From Mycobacterium sp. (GTDB lineage Bacteria > Actinomycetota > Actinomycetes > Mycobacteriales > Mycobacteriaceae), in the NCBI GenBank assembly GCA_021732005.1, contig JAKFVT010000001.1, positions 17,923 through 81,922 of the forward strand: a stretch of DNA of 64,000 bases, given 5' to 3'. How positions within the stretch are numbered: position 1 is the first letter of the stretch; each line of letters opens with the position of its first letter. Positions 43,733 to 52,199 of this stretch are shown here, one piece after another. The notes below the pieces were generated by a model. That model had not been told where the DNA came from. It searched no databases and worked only from the letters and a program-made list of their open reading frames with translations. The translations under genes were made by a program, and so were the position numbers.

Positions 43733-44314
43733 ATGGATGTCGAAGACGCGGCGCCAGAGGCCCGCAGTGCGCAATTCGAGTCAGCATGGTCCGCGTTCGA
43801 CAACGCGACACGTGCAGCAGAACGCATGGCGAGCACGTGGAACGATCTGGTCGCGCCGGATCTGTTCAGAACCAACGTTCACGTCGATGACGATGGGAAT
43901 GGACGTGTCGACGTCCTAATCTCTGAGTACGAGGGTCACCACCTCGATGACCTGGAGCTGCATGCCCGCGCGTTTATCGATGCGCTGATGGCGAGCGCAC
44001 GCGAGGCGCTGCGTGCCGCTGAGAAGATTGTCTCGGGCCCGTTGGGCCCACCCCAGATTGAGCGCCTCCCGCTTTACAACGCAGAATCCGAATTTCTTGA
44101 GTTCTTCAAATCGGGAGCATTGTCGGGTCTGCGGCCTGATCAGATCCAGTTGATCGAGCAGTTCCAGCCCTATTACTGGGCTAATGCCGTCAAGCCAGCT
44201 CACCGACGATTAGGCGCCGTCTTAACTCGCCTTTTTGGTCTCGCGACGCGGCGGGGCAACGGGAGGCCGAGCGTCTGGTGGCCTTCTGGGTGCAATCCGC
44301 GTCCCCTGACTTAG
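43733..44314 (+). CDS. first part of a split large protein
   Basis: The frame begins MDVEDAAPEARSAQFESAWS and is convincingly coding for about 165 residues, to VLTRLF. After a run of five T (44232-44236) it becomes arginine-rich and stops at 44314. Skipping one base back in the T run joins it to the next frame as LTRLFWSRDAAGQREAERLV, which reads smoothly. So this is most likely the N-terminal part of the gene that continues to 46017. It could arise from a mutation, a sequencing error or -1 frameshifting. No family is recognised. Confidence 0.55.
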   Translation: MDVEDAAPEARSAQFESAWSAFDNATRAAERMASTWNDLVAPDLFRTNVHVDDDGNGRVDVLISEYEGHHLDDLELHARAFIDALMASAREALRAAEKIVSGPLGPPQIERLPLYNAESEFLEFFKSGALSGLRPDQIQLIEQFQPYYWANAVKPAHRRLGAVLTRLFGLATRRGNGRPSVWWPSGCNPRPLT

Positions 44315-46017
44315 AAGTAGATCCACCAGCGGTGGTCACTCAGTTGCAGAACTACCCGGATGGGGTTCTCGACGATTGCCATCTGGTCGCGACGTTCCGT
44401 GTGCCTCCGGGTACCTCGGTGCAGTACACCCCGGATATCGCCTTTGATCCCATCCTCAATACCGAGCCCTGGCCCGAGAATCCAGACGACAACCTGAGCG
44501 TCCAATGCCGCCAAATCCTACGGGCGATTGAGGAGCTCATCGTGGGCTTCGAGCGTTCAGTGGGACTTCGACCACCGCTCAACGATGGGCACTTTCGGCT
44601 TGTACCGGCGGACGACGATCCCCTTTGGGCGCGAGTCGACACTAGCGATAGCCCTGATGTCGAGGCAGGCCTCGCTGGATCTGACATCGGTCTGGCGACG
44701 TATCGTTCGGGAGACGACCTCATCATGCTGGTTCAACGACCCGACGGGGTCTATGGGCGAATTGTCCCGATGGCTGGCGAACTCGATCCCGCCGCAAATC
44801 GTGGTGCGGCGGCCGAGGATGCGACTCGTGCCTCAGCGGCCCAGTGGGGTCTTCCGGATTTCGTCTTTGAGCCTGAAACAGTCCAACGTGGCAGTGCCAC
44901 AAGAGAAGTCGGCGACGGCACCGTCATCTGCGGTGATCGCGGGCTGGCCGTTCAAGTGAAGGCCAGGACCAACGTGACCACAACTGATGACCGGGAGCGT
45001 GCATGGATGGTCAAGAAGGCCAGGGAAGGAGCACGGCAGGCAAGCGGATCTGTCAGGACAGTTCAGCGCGGACCCGTTGCGCACACAAACGCACGCGGAC
45101 GGTCAATCACCGTCAATGGTAATGCGATTCAATGGGTTGGTGTGGTGATCATCGACCACGACACGCCCCCAGACAACGTGTCCGCCTACGCAGAAACGGT
45201 GCCAATTCCGTACGTTGTCATCCTGAGGAGAGAATGGGATTTTCTGTTCGATCAGCTGCGTTCGACAACTGCCGTCGTGGACTATCTCCATCGCATCGCC
45301 GGGCATCTTGTGGCGCCTGGCGATCAAGTCACTCATTACTACGAGTTAGCGCTGGCAGACGAACGGACGCCACCAGACTTTGAACGATCTGGCATACCGG
45401 CCCCACTCAATGATCCCGAGCTTCGCACCTCACGACCGACACTGCCGCTTGAACCAGCAAGCGTCGCAGATGAATACGGGGCACGAATGTACCTGCAGAT
45501 ACTCGAAGACATTGCGGAGAGCCGACGGGTCGGCGACGAGGCAGACCGCCTATTTGTGCTGCACCTGCTCGACAAGCTCTACGTAGCCGAGCGCGCGGTT
45601 GTCGGGCGACTGCTGCTAACCAACATGAGCAAAGCACCCCGAGTGGACATCGGTACCACCCGTTGGGATTTCCGGCGCTATTTACTCGGTGAGACCGATC
45701 TCCATCTGGCATACGCAGTGTGCAACCACCTCACCGACCGACATAGGGTCGCGTTCAAACAGTGGGGCATGCTGCGCCACCACGAATGGATCACTGCATT
45801 GGAACCCGACAGGCGAAGCGAGGCGACGACGGTGACAGTGATGCTGACTCCGCGGTATGACAAGGTTCGCCCTTGGGACACAACTCTATTCGCACACTTC
45901 GGGGAAAGACCGTTCGACGACGATGAGCTGGAATCGATGCGCAGGCTATGGAACAACCCCCAGAATCTTGCGCCTGACGCCGAGATCGAGTCAGGCGGCT
46001 GGCCGAGTGATCAATAA
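44278..46017 (+). CDS. second part of the split protein, nuclease-like motif
   Basis: From a GTG at 44278 this frame gives 579 residues, but coding character extends upstream to about 44237 (FWSRDAAGQREAERLVAFW), before any start codon. The sequence VGDGTVICGDRGLAVQVKAR contains a D...QxK pattern like the PD-(D/E)XK core, followed by the helix ERAWMVKKAREGARQASGSV. The layout is like that of the protein at 41435, so the two may be distant paralogues. The remainder is unrecognised. It ends 6 bp before the SEC-C gene. Function is inferred as nucleic-acid cleavage. Confidence 0.55.
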   Translation: MAFWVQSASPDLEVDPPAVVTQLQNYPDGVLDDCHLVATFRVPPGTSVQYTPDIAFDPILNTEPWPENPDDNLSVQCRQILRAIEELIVGFERSVGLRPPLNDGHFRLVPADDDPLWARVDTSDSPDVEAGLAGSDIGLATYRSGDDLIMLVQRPDGVYGRIVPMAGELDPAANRGAAAEDATRASAAQWGLPDFVFEPETVQRGSATREVGDGTVICGDRGLAVQVKARTNVTTTDDRERAWMVKKAREGARQASGSVRTVQRGPVAHTNARGRSITVNGNAIQWVGVVIIDHDTPPDNVSAYAETVPIPYVVILRREWDFLFDQLRSTTAVVDYLHRIAGHLVAPGDQVTHYYELALADERTPPDFERSGIPAPLNDPELRTSRPTLPLEPASVADEYGARMYLQILEDIAESRRVGDEADRLFVLHLLDKLYVAERAVVGRLLLTNMSKAPRVDIGTTRWDFRRYLLGETDLHLAYAVCNHLTDRHRVAFKQWGMLRHHEWITALEPDRRSEATTVTVMLTPRYDKVRPWDTTLFAHFGERPFDDDELESMRRLWNNPQNLAPDAEIESGGWPSDQ

Positions 46018-46023
46018 GGAAGG

Positions 46024-47556
46024 GTGACGATCGTGGATCCGTTGGCTCCGCTGGGTCGCAATGAGATGTGCTGGTGTGGATCGGGCGTGAAATACAAGCG
46101 CTGCCATGGCGATCACCGTCCGGCCTCGCAGCCGGGCGCACCTTTGCCACCGGACCGCGGGGGCAGTGTTTTCCTAAGTTCGACAGTGAGTATGGCCAAC
46201 GACGCGCTCACCATCCGGGAGGGCGGCGCACCCCTGAGGATCGTCGAGACCGAGTTGGCTGCCAGAGCAGTCGAATACACCAACTGGGATGAGCACCTTA
46301 TTGAGGTCGCCGCATCTGCTGGGCCTGTGTTGTCGCCATCCGATTTGGGCCAACTTCGGGTCGAGGTCCTGAGCCGACTGACATCACTCAGTACCGATGA
46401 TTCGGAGCCGAACGACGATGTCAAACACGGGATTCTCCTTCTGGCAGCGCAATCGATCCGGACGGTTAGCGCTCTCGCTCAGGCCACTCCGAAGCCGTCG
46501 ATGTTCTGGAATCAAGAACTCGATGCTGCGAAGTTCTTGGGCCGCACTCTTCTCTTGGCGGACCACGTGGTCATGCCAGACAATGTCTTTGCTTCGCTAC
46601 AAAGAACTCCGCGAAACAAGCCCTTGCGAAAGGCGGCGGAAAACGAGCTGAAGCTGAGCAAACTCCTCAGCGCAGGGCTGGTGATCCCGGTACCGGTCGG
46701 ACCTGCGATGGCTCTGAGTGGTGCGGCATCTGCCGAACTCACCAACCGCGACTTGAAAGATGCCTCTCTTGTCTCCTGGGTTCGGGACCAGCTCATCGTT
46801 GAAGGCCCGACGGCAAGGGAAGCACTATTCGTGCGTGCGAAAGATGATCTGTCCAGGCACGCCCAGAAGCAGTGGCTATACAGCCACATCGAGCCCGATT
46901 CTCTGAGCGCGGGTGACGGGCGCTTCACCACCCGCATGCTGCAACCCTATGACCCAGGACACGACTACAGCCCTTGGATCAGACAGACATCAGACTCCGC
47001 AATCAGCTTCTACGTCCAGCGCACGGCCGAACGACTCGTTACGGCCGACGTCTACGGCTCCGACTACGTGTCTGCGTCAATGTTCGAGGCGCGGCTCCTC
47101 AACCGTCGAAGGCGCGGTGAAGTCAGCACTGCCGCTCAGGCCGCGATGTGGGCCGACGTGCCCCTGCTCCCAAGCCTCTCGGCGCCCGACCTTGTCAAAG
47201 TGATCCACAACGAGAAAGCGGTTGACGACCTTCGGCGACTTGTAAGCGCCTCGCTGGTGGCAGCGCGCACCCCTGGTGAACAAAGTGACGCACTAACGAC
47301 GTTGGCCCACCAGCTGGAGGCAACCTCTCACCGCTTGGAGAGATCGTCGATATCGGACCACTGGTGGCAGATGGCGGCGCCCGGGGGTCTTGGGGTGGGC
47401 GGCCTCGTGATTGGTTCATTCTCCGGCGGACTGCCCGGCGCGCTAGGCGCGACGCTCGGGGTACTCGCCGGCATCGCGCCGTATCTTGGCACTCGCGCTA
47501 ACGCTCGACGCGACGCAGCGCATCTTTTTGTGACTGCGCGCCGTAAGTCGCGGTGA
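46024..47556 (+). CDS. SEC-C motif protein with hydrophobic C terminus
   Basis: The 510-residue protein opens with a SEC-C zinc motif: GRNEMCWCGSGVKYKRCHGD, with C16, C18, C27 and H28. The long middle part is helical with no recognised domain. Near the end a glycine-rich hydrophobic stretch (GGLGVGGLVIGSFSGGLPGA, then LGATLGVLAGIAPYLG) could insert into a membrane, and the protein ends in a basic tail. GTG at 46024 or 46033 may be the start, both near GGAAGG. The 6-bp spacing to the gene before it marks one operon. SEC-C motifs are common protein- or nucleic-acid-interaction adaptors in defence proteins. Confidence 0.65.
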   Translation: MTIVDPLAPLGRNEMCWCGSGVKYKRCHGDHRPASQPGAPLPPDRGGSVFLSSTVSMANDALTIREGGAPLRIVETELAARAVEYTNWDEHLIEVAASAGPVLSPSDLGQLRVEVLSRLTSLSTDDSEPNDDVKHGILLLAAQSIRTVSALAQATPKPSMFWNQELDAAKFLGRTLLLADHVVMPDNVFASLQRTPRNKPLRKAAENELKLSKLLSAGLVIPVPVGPAMALSGAASAELTNRDLKDASLVSWVRDQLIVEGPTAREALFVRAKDDLSRHAQKQWLYSHIEPDSLSAGDGRFTTRMLQPYDPGHDYSPWIRQTSDSAISFYVQRTAERLVTADVYGSDYVSASMFEARLLNRRRRGEVSTAAQAAMWADVPLLPSLSAPDLVKVIHNEKAVDDLRRLVSASLVAARTPGEQSDALTTLAHQLEATSHRLERSSISDHWWQMAAPGGLGVGGLVIGSFSGGLPGALGATLGVLAGIAPYLGTRANARRDAAHLFVTARRKSR

Positions 47557-47655
47557 GACAACCGCATCGAACACCATCACAAAGTCGTGTTGTCGAACTG
47601 CGACGGCTTCCCCGAGCGCGCCAGCCGAATCACAAACAACGCCGCGATGCTGAAC

Positions 47656-47844
47656 TCAGCCTGGCACTGCAGTGGCGGCGACACCCACCAAAAAATCGGA
47701 GCCGACAGATGCAGTTACAGACAGCACTTCACTGTTCATACTCACCACCTCCTTACGCATCCAGCCTCGCGCGCGAGACACCAACGTCGGAACAATGTTG
47801 AGAAGTACAGCCACCACCAAAATGGTTAGTGCCAGACCTGGCAT
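47656..47844 (-). CDS. small membrane peptide (62 aa, with internal start)
   Basis: The frame from ATG 47844 reads MPGLALTILVVAVLLNIVPT followed by LVSRARGWMRKEVVS, which is one membrane helix and a basic loop. Inside it, an exceptionally good ribosome site (AAGGAGGTGGTG) precedes ATG 47739, which would give a 27-residue peptide starting MNSEVLSVTASVGSDFLVGV. Either product is possible. No family is recognised. It lies alone between the nuclease cluster and the STAND gene. Confidence 0.35.
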   Translation of the reverse strand: MPGLALTILVVAVLLNIVPTLVSRARGWMRKEVVSMNSEVLSVTASVGSDFLVGVAATAVPG

Positions 47845-48040
47845 TCCTGCCAGGCTCAGTCCAGCACGCCGATGGTAGCAGGGCACTATGCAGAAGCCAG
47901 CCCAACAAGCAATGTGATCTTAACCACAAGTGTTGCGATCGGGCGCGCGCAGACGGCCTGTACACGTCGAACGTGCTGATCCCTAGGATGTATCGAGCAG
48001 CGCCCCAGAGTCGCCGGCCGCCACGCGGACCCGTCGTGGA

Positions 48041-50767
48041 TCATCGCGCAATCCTGACTTTGATCTCGATCTGAGCCTGCAACAATCGATTTCGGACGGA
48101 GCTTGAGTCCCAGCGCGGCGACTCGAACAGCAGACCGGTGTCGAGCATGGTGTAGAGCCCCTTGTACAGGTCCGCCATATGTGGATAGGGGTCATTAGCT
48201 AAGAGTGTCTCGATGATTTCTACGGCCTCGCCGAACTGATGCAGATGAAGGAACGCGAGGGCCGCCAGTTGTTGCAGCAGAGCCTCACTCTCGGATGTCT
48301 GGGCCCCCGGTTGCTGCGAGACGAACGCGATCCGCTCGAGCGCTCGGCGGCACTGGCCTGACCTAATGTCGGCCAATATCTGCTCTGCCGCTCCGGTGAT
48401 CGAGGGCGAGCGATTTTGGCGGCCCGCGACCCTGACCAGCTCTTCGACGAGCGGGTCTGTCGGCGCATAACCGAGTGACTGCATCGCTCTTCTACCGAGA
48501 TCGGCTGCCAGATAACTCATTTCGCCCGCATGAGGGTCGTCCGAGTGTTCCAGGATCTCGAGCTCGTAGATCAGGCGCTCAGCGAAAAGTGAGGCGTCGT
48601 CCCTGTCGAGACCCCCTTGATAGATGTCGGCCAGGGCGTCAGCTGATGCCTTAGCGACAATTGCGCGGGTCCGCGGAGAGAGTTCTACGCCCATAATGTC
48701 CTCGAGCGCTCCCCGGACGAGCCCTACGGCGCGGTCGTACTCCCGGCGTGAAGAGAACGCGCTGGCCGCTTCACATTTGAGGAGCGCCTGTTCGCGGCGG
48801 AAGTCATCGAGTGGCGCTGACGGCGACCCCGTCACGTCGAGTGTCTCGACGAAGCTGAGGAGGTGGTCGCTGTGCATGAGCAGCTGGTCGACGGGGAAGA
48901 AGTCGCCCTCGTGCCGCATCTGCTCTAGCCATCCGTAGAGACACGCCATCAGATCGGTTAGCGGGCCGATCAATTCGGAGAAGCTGACGTGCATCTGCAG
49001 GTTGCGCAGGATCTCGTGTACAAGGGGATGGAAGTTCAGGGTGTCGCTGGCTGGGTTGTGTTCGCCGGTCCGGTCAACGTAGTTGCGCCTGCGGGCGATG
49101 GTTTGGGTCATCAGAGATTGCATGATGATGTTCCGGCTGTGACGATCAGCGACTTCTGGTCGCGGGGGGTTGGTCGGCTCGCTGTAGTCGACTCCTGATA
49201 GTGCTTGAAGAATCAGGTTGAACGGAATCAAGTCTGGCGCTAGCACGGCTGCTCTCGCGATCAGTTGCTGTGAGCGAAGGCGTTGCTCGTCGGTTCCAGC
49301 GTTTCCTTCCCTGAGCCGGTTTACCGCGAGCTGAACCGCCGCAAACGCGGTGTGGTCGAAGCCTTCTGGGATGTTTGTTTCGACGTTGAGGGCGGCCAGA
49401 TCATCGAAGTAGTTTGCAGAAAGATTGGCGACGTCTTCATCCGAGTCATGAAAGTACAGTCCAGCCATCGCTACGGCCAAAGGGACCTTATGGAGGCGTT
49501 CGACGATCTCTTCGATTGACTCGCGGTGCGCCTGTTCGACAACGCTGGCATAACGAGCGAAGCAGTGGACCGCTTCCTCAGTGGTGAATCCCTCCACCGT
49601 GATTCGGCGTTCCGACGCCCACCACGTGGCACTACTGGGCGTCGTAACAATCGTTAGACCACACCCGCTAGTGGGCACGAATGGTTCAATCTGATCGCGG
49701 CTCGCCGCGTTGTCGAAGACCAGGACGAATGGCCCAGCCATGCGACCCATCTCGGTACGAAACAGTGCCGCCACATCGCTGTCGGGTTCGACTATGACGC
49801 CCATCGTGGCGAGGATGTCCTTGATCCTTGCTTCCACGAGGGCGGGCTCGCGGCTGTCGATCCATGTGATGTGTTCGTAGAGATGTCGGTTGAGATGACA
49901 GAAGTCGGCGGCAATGGTGCTTTTACCGAAACCCGTCGTCCCACCGAGGATTACTACAGCAGGTGTCCGTGTGGCGGTGCTGTCGTTGAACATCGTTGCT
50001 AGTTCCATCAGAATGTCGATCCGCGGCACGACCGACACCAGGCGCGGAACTTCCGCTAGCGGGGCACCCCAGTCGTACCCACGCAATACATGGGCAAGCG
50101 CGGCATCAGGCGTGCCGAGCAACTCGAGGAGGACGTGGGCCGAGATCGTATTGGCAGACATTCCGGCAGCCGCGTCGAAAATGTGGTCTACGAGCACCGA
50201 CATCAACAGATCGGCCGATCGGTCGCCGAGTCCGAGCGCCTTGTCGGCTCGAACCGTCTTGATTAGCTCCAGTAGCGATTGCTTCACGTCGGCGATGCTG
50301 CGATGGTCCTCGACGATGGCGCACTGGAGCCCCTTGTCAGTCGTCAACTCATAAGTGCTTTGTGCTGCAGTGGTGTACACCGGCGCGCCACATTGCTTAC
50401 GGAGTCTTGTGGAAAGGGGACGGTTCGTCAGAATCTGAGGCTGACCTTCTCCTGGTGTTCCTGACCCCATGCGCTCAAAAATTTTGGTGGCGACGCGTGG
50501 GAGTAGCGGATTTGAGGGCGAAGGCTGGCGCGTTGCTTTGACCTGAGTCCGCTGGACCGCGAGGCCTTGATGGTTAACGGAATAGTCGATCACTTCATCG
50601 GGGTCAGCGTCGCCGTGGCGGCGCTCATCGAGACGGGCCGGCTCTACAGTTAGCGAGATCGTGCCGAGGTCGTCCGGATGGTCGAGCAAGTAACGCAGAA
50701 TGTGCTCAGCGGCAGCCAGATATTGATATCTGAATCCGTAGGCCGCTACCTGCCCCCCGTTTACCAC
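48041..50767 (-). CDS. STAND NTPase with N-terminal DUF4297-like nuclease and TPR-like repeats
   Basis: The 908-residue protein has three parts. Residues about 1-160 (AAYGFRYQYLAAAEHILRYL, then E42, D61 in VIDYSV and Q75-V-K77) fit the DUF4297/Cap4-type PD-(D/E)XK nuclease. Residues about 240-560 are an NB-ARC-like NTPase with Walker A GGTTGFGKSTIA (275-286) and Walker B FVLVFDNAAS. From about 640 on, helical pairs (REQALLKCEAASAFSSRREY and similar) look like TPR repeats that would sense a ligand. This is the design of Avs-type antiphage proteins, which cleave DNA after recognising a phage protein. The start is GTG at 50767. It runs opposite to the nuclease cluster. Confidence 0.8.
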   Translation of the reverse strand: MVNGGQVAAYGFRYQYLAAAEHILRYLLDHPDDLGTISLTVEPARLDERRHGDADPDEVIDYSVNHQGLAVQRTQVKATRQPSPSNPLLPRVATKIFERMGSGTPGEGQPQILTNRPLSTRLRKQCGAPVYTTAAQSTYELTTDKGLQCAIVEDHRSIADVKQSLLELIKTVRADKALGLGDRSADLLMSVLVDHIFDAAAGMSANTISAHVLLELLGTPDAALAHVLRGYDWGAPLAEVPRLVSVVPRIDILMELATMFNDSTATRTPAVVILGGTTGFGKSTIAADFCHLNRHLYEHITWIDSREPALVEARIKDILATMGVIVEPDSDVAALFRTEMGRMAGPFVLVFDNAASRDQIEPFVPTSGCGLTIVTTPSSATWWASERRITVEGFTTEEAVHCFARYASVVEQAHRESIEEIVERLHKVPLAVAMAGLYFHDSDEDVANLSANYFDDLAALNVETNIPEGFDHTAFAAVQLAVNRLREGNAGTDEQRLRSQQLIARAAVLAPDLIPFNLILQALSGVDYSEPTNPPRPEVADRHSRNIIMQSLMTQTIARRRNYVDRTGEHNPASDTLNFHPLVHEILRNLQMHVSFSELIGPLTDLMACLYGWLEQMRHEGDFFPVDQLLMHSDHLLSFVETLDVTGSPSAPLDDFRREQALLKCEAASAFSSRREYDRAVGLVRGALEDIMGVELSPRTRAIVAKASADALADIYQGGLDRDDASLFAERLIYELEILEHSDDPHAGEMSYLAADLGRRAMQSLGYAPTDPLVEELVRVAGRQNRSPSITGAAEQILADIRSGQCRRALERIAFVSQQPGAQTSESEALLQQLAALAFLHLHQFGEAVEIIETLLANDPYPHMADLYKGLYTMLDTGLLFESPRWDSSSVRNRLLQAQIEIKVRIAR

Positions 50768-50964
50768 GAGCTCGCTGAGCAGACTGGGGTCGACGGTGCA
50801 GGCACCTTCCGCCTCCTTTCGCTAATCGACACTAATCCCGGGCCAGCATCTGACCCGTCGCTTCTCTCGCAACACGTGTTGCAATTCGGTGGGATTCCGC
50901 CTCAAGCGCGGGCTAGCCGCAACTGTCGTTTCACCACCGCGATAGCTAGCTACGCTACGGAAAA

Positions 50965-51032
50965 TCCGCTCGAAAATGGCGGATCCGCCATCGTCCGCCA
51001 TTTCCGAGCGGAATCCGCCATCTTTGAGCGGA
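50965..51032. repeat. three copies of a 19-bp repeat
   Basis: TCCGCTCGAAAATGGCGGA (50965-50983), TCCGCCATTTCCGAGCGGA (50994-51012) and TCCGCCATCTTTGAGCGGA (51014-51032) are copies of one element, the first inverted. A partial copy (TCCGCCATCG) lies between the first two. Each copy has TCCGC and GCGGA at its ends. Arrays of this type occur at the ends of IS21-like or Tn7-like elements. They mark the boundary between the defence island and the ESX locus. Confidence 0.55.
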
Positions 51033-51063
51033 ACCTACAGGCATCTGGATTTTCGGGCGCACC

Positions 51064-52131
51064 TCAATAGCCCTTGGGAGATCTCCGGGGGTCCGCCTGC
51101 TGTATCCGTGCCGCAAGATCCGAACCGTCCAGCGAGACGCCGTATCGCCGCATGGCGTAGTTGATGAAGGCACAGGCCTGGCCGAACGTGTCGCGGTGGT
51201 TCGACGACGTCCCGGGGTCCTGGTAGGCCCGGTACGTAGAGGCGATGAACTGGAACGGTCCCCCGGAAGCGTTGCCCGCCCGCGCATTCGAGTCGTGCGT
51301 GTTGACGACGTCGCGAAAGTTTGACTCGCGCTGCGCGACCAGCATCATCCCGGATTCCCACCGGGCCCGAGCCGCTGGATTGCGAATCCCCTTGCGGTCC
51401 AGGGCAGCCCGAATCGCCGCGCGCACATTCTCAGCGCCTTGGCCGCTGAACGACGAGGGGTAGTTGCCCCCAACGGAATCACCCAATGGACTGGCTCGCC
51501 GTGAGTTTTGGCCGTTGAGCATGCCGGGCAGTTTGGAGAACATGCCCATGCCGGGGAATCCGCCGCCACCGCCGCCCATGCCCATCGACGGCATCCCGCC
51601 ACCGCCGCCCATGGCGCCACCTGTCCCGCGGAACATGCCCGCCTGGGACGCCTGCCCGGCCTGGCGGTAGGCCATCGCCATCTGCCGCATTCGGGTGGCC
51701 AGCAGCTGGTTTTGCGCCTTGGTGGAGTCGAGCTGACGTTGCATCGCGGCCAGGCGGTCATCCATGTTGGTCACCAGCGTTTTCACCCCGGCCGGCGAAC
51801 CGGTGGCCGGTGCGATCGCGGCCGCGGCGCTGGCCGCGTTCTGGCGCACTCCGGTGGCACCGGCGCGACCGTTCTGGCCTTCGGCGGCCCCGGCAGCCGC
51901 GGTGCCGTTGGTTTGAGCGTCCAGGCCGGTCACGGTGCCCCAGGTGCGTTTGTATCCGTCTCCGGCGTTGCCGGCCCCGGCACTTAAGGCTGAATCCGGT
52001 GGGGCGGCCGGCACACCATGGCCCTGGCTCTGGACCGACCCCGGACCGCCAGCGGCGGGGAAAGCGCCTTGGGCAGCGGCCAACACTCGGTCAACCTGCG
52101 CGATATACGCGCCCACACCCGAGCCGCCCAC
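51064..52131 (-). CDS. ESX-associated protein with lysozyme-like domain
   Basis: The 355-residue product has an N-terminal segment like other ESX-locus proteins (GVGAYIAQVDRVLAAAQGAF), a low-complexity glycine- and alanine-rich middle, and a C-terminal domain with ESGMMLVAQRESNFRDVVNT and NASGGPFQFIASTYRAYQDP. The E-S-x-F and G-x-x-Q-F pattern is that of soluble lytic transglycosylase or lysozyme-like domains. It may open the peptidoglycan for the secretion or conjugation machinery. The start is GTG at 52131. No signal peptide is visible, so export through ESX is likely. Confidence 0.7.
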   Translation of the reverse strand: MGGSGVGAYIAQVDRVLAAAQGAFPAAGGPGSVQSQGHGVPAAPPDSALSAGAGNAGDGYKRTWGTVTGLDAQTNGTAAAGAAEGQNGRAGATGVRQNAASAAAAIAPATGSPAGVKTLVTNMDDRLAAMQRQLDSTKAQNQLLATRMRQMAMAYRQAGQASQAGMFRGTGGAMGGGGGMPSMGMGGGGGGFPGMGMFSKLPGMLNGQNSRRASPLGDSVGGNYPSSFSGQGAENVRAAIRAALDRKGIRNPAARARWESGMMLVAQRESNFRDVVNTHDSNARAGNASGGPFQFIASTYRAYQDPGTSSNHRDTFGQACAFINYAMRRYGVSLDGSDLAARIQQADPRRSPKGY

Positions 52132-52199
52132 CCGCTCAAACTAAACCGACACCAACGCCCACAACCACGCCCCAAAACACAGGATTCAAAACCGCCGCA

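Noticed and set aside
31742..50767. CRISPR-associated transposon
   Set aside because: No cas12k, cas6/7/8 gene, repeat array or guide-like element was found near the Tn7-like genes.
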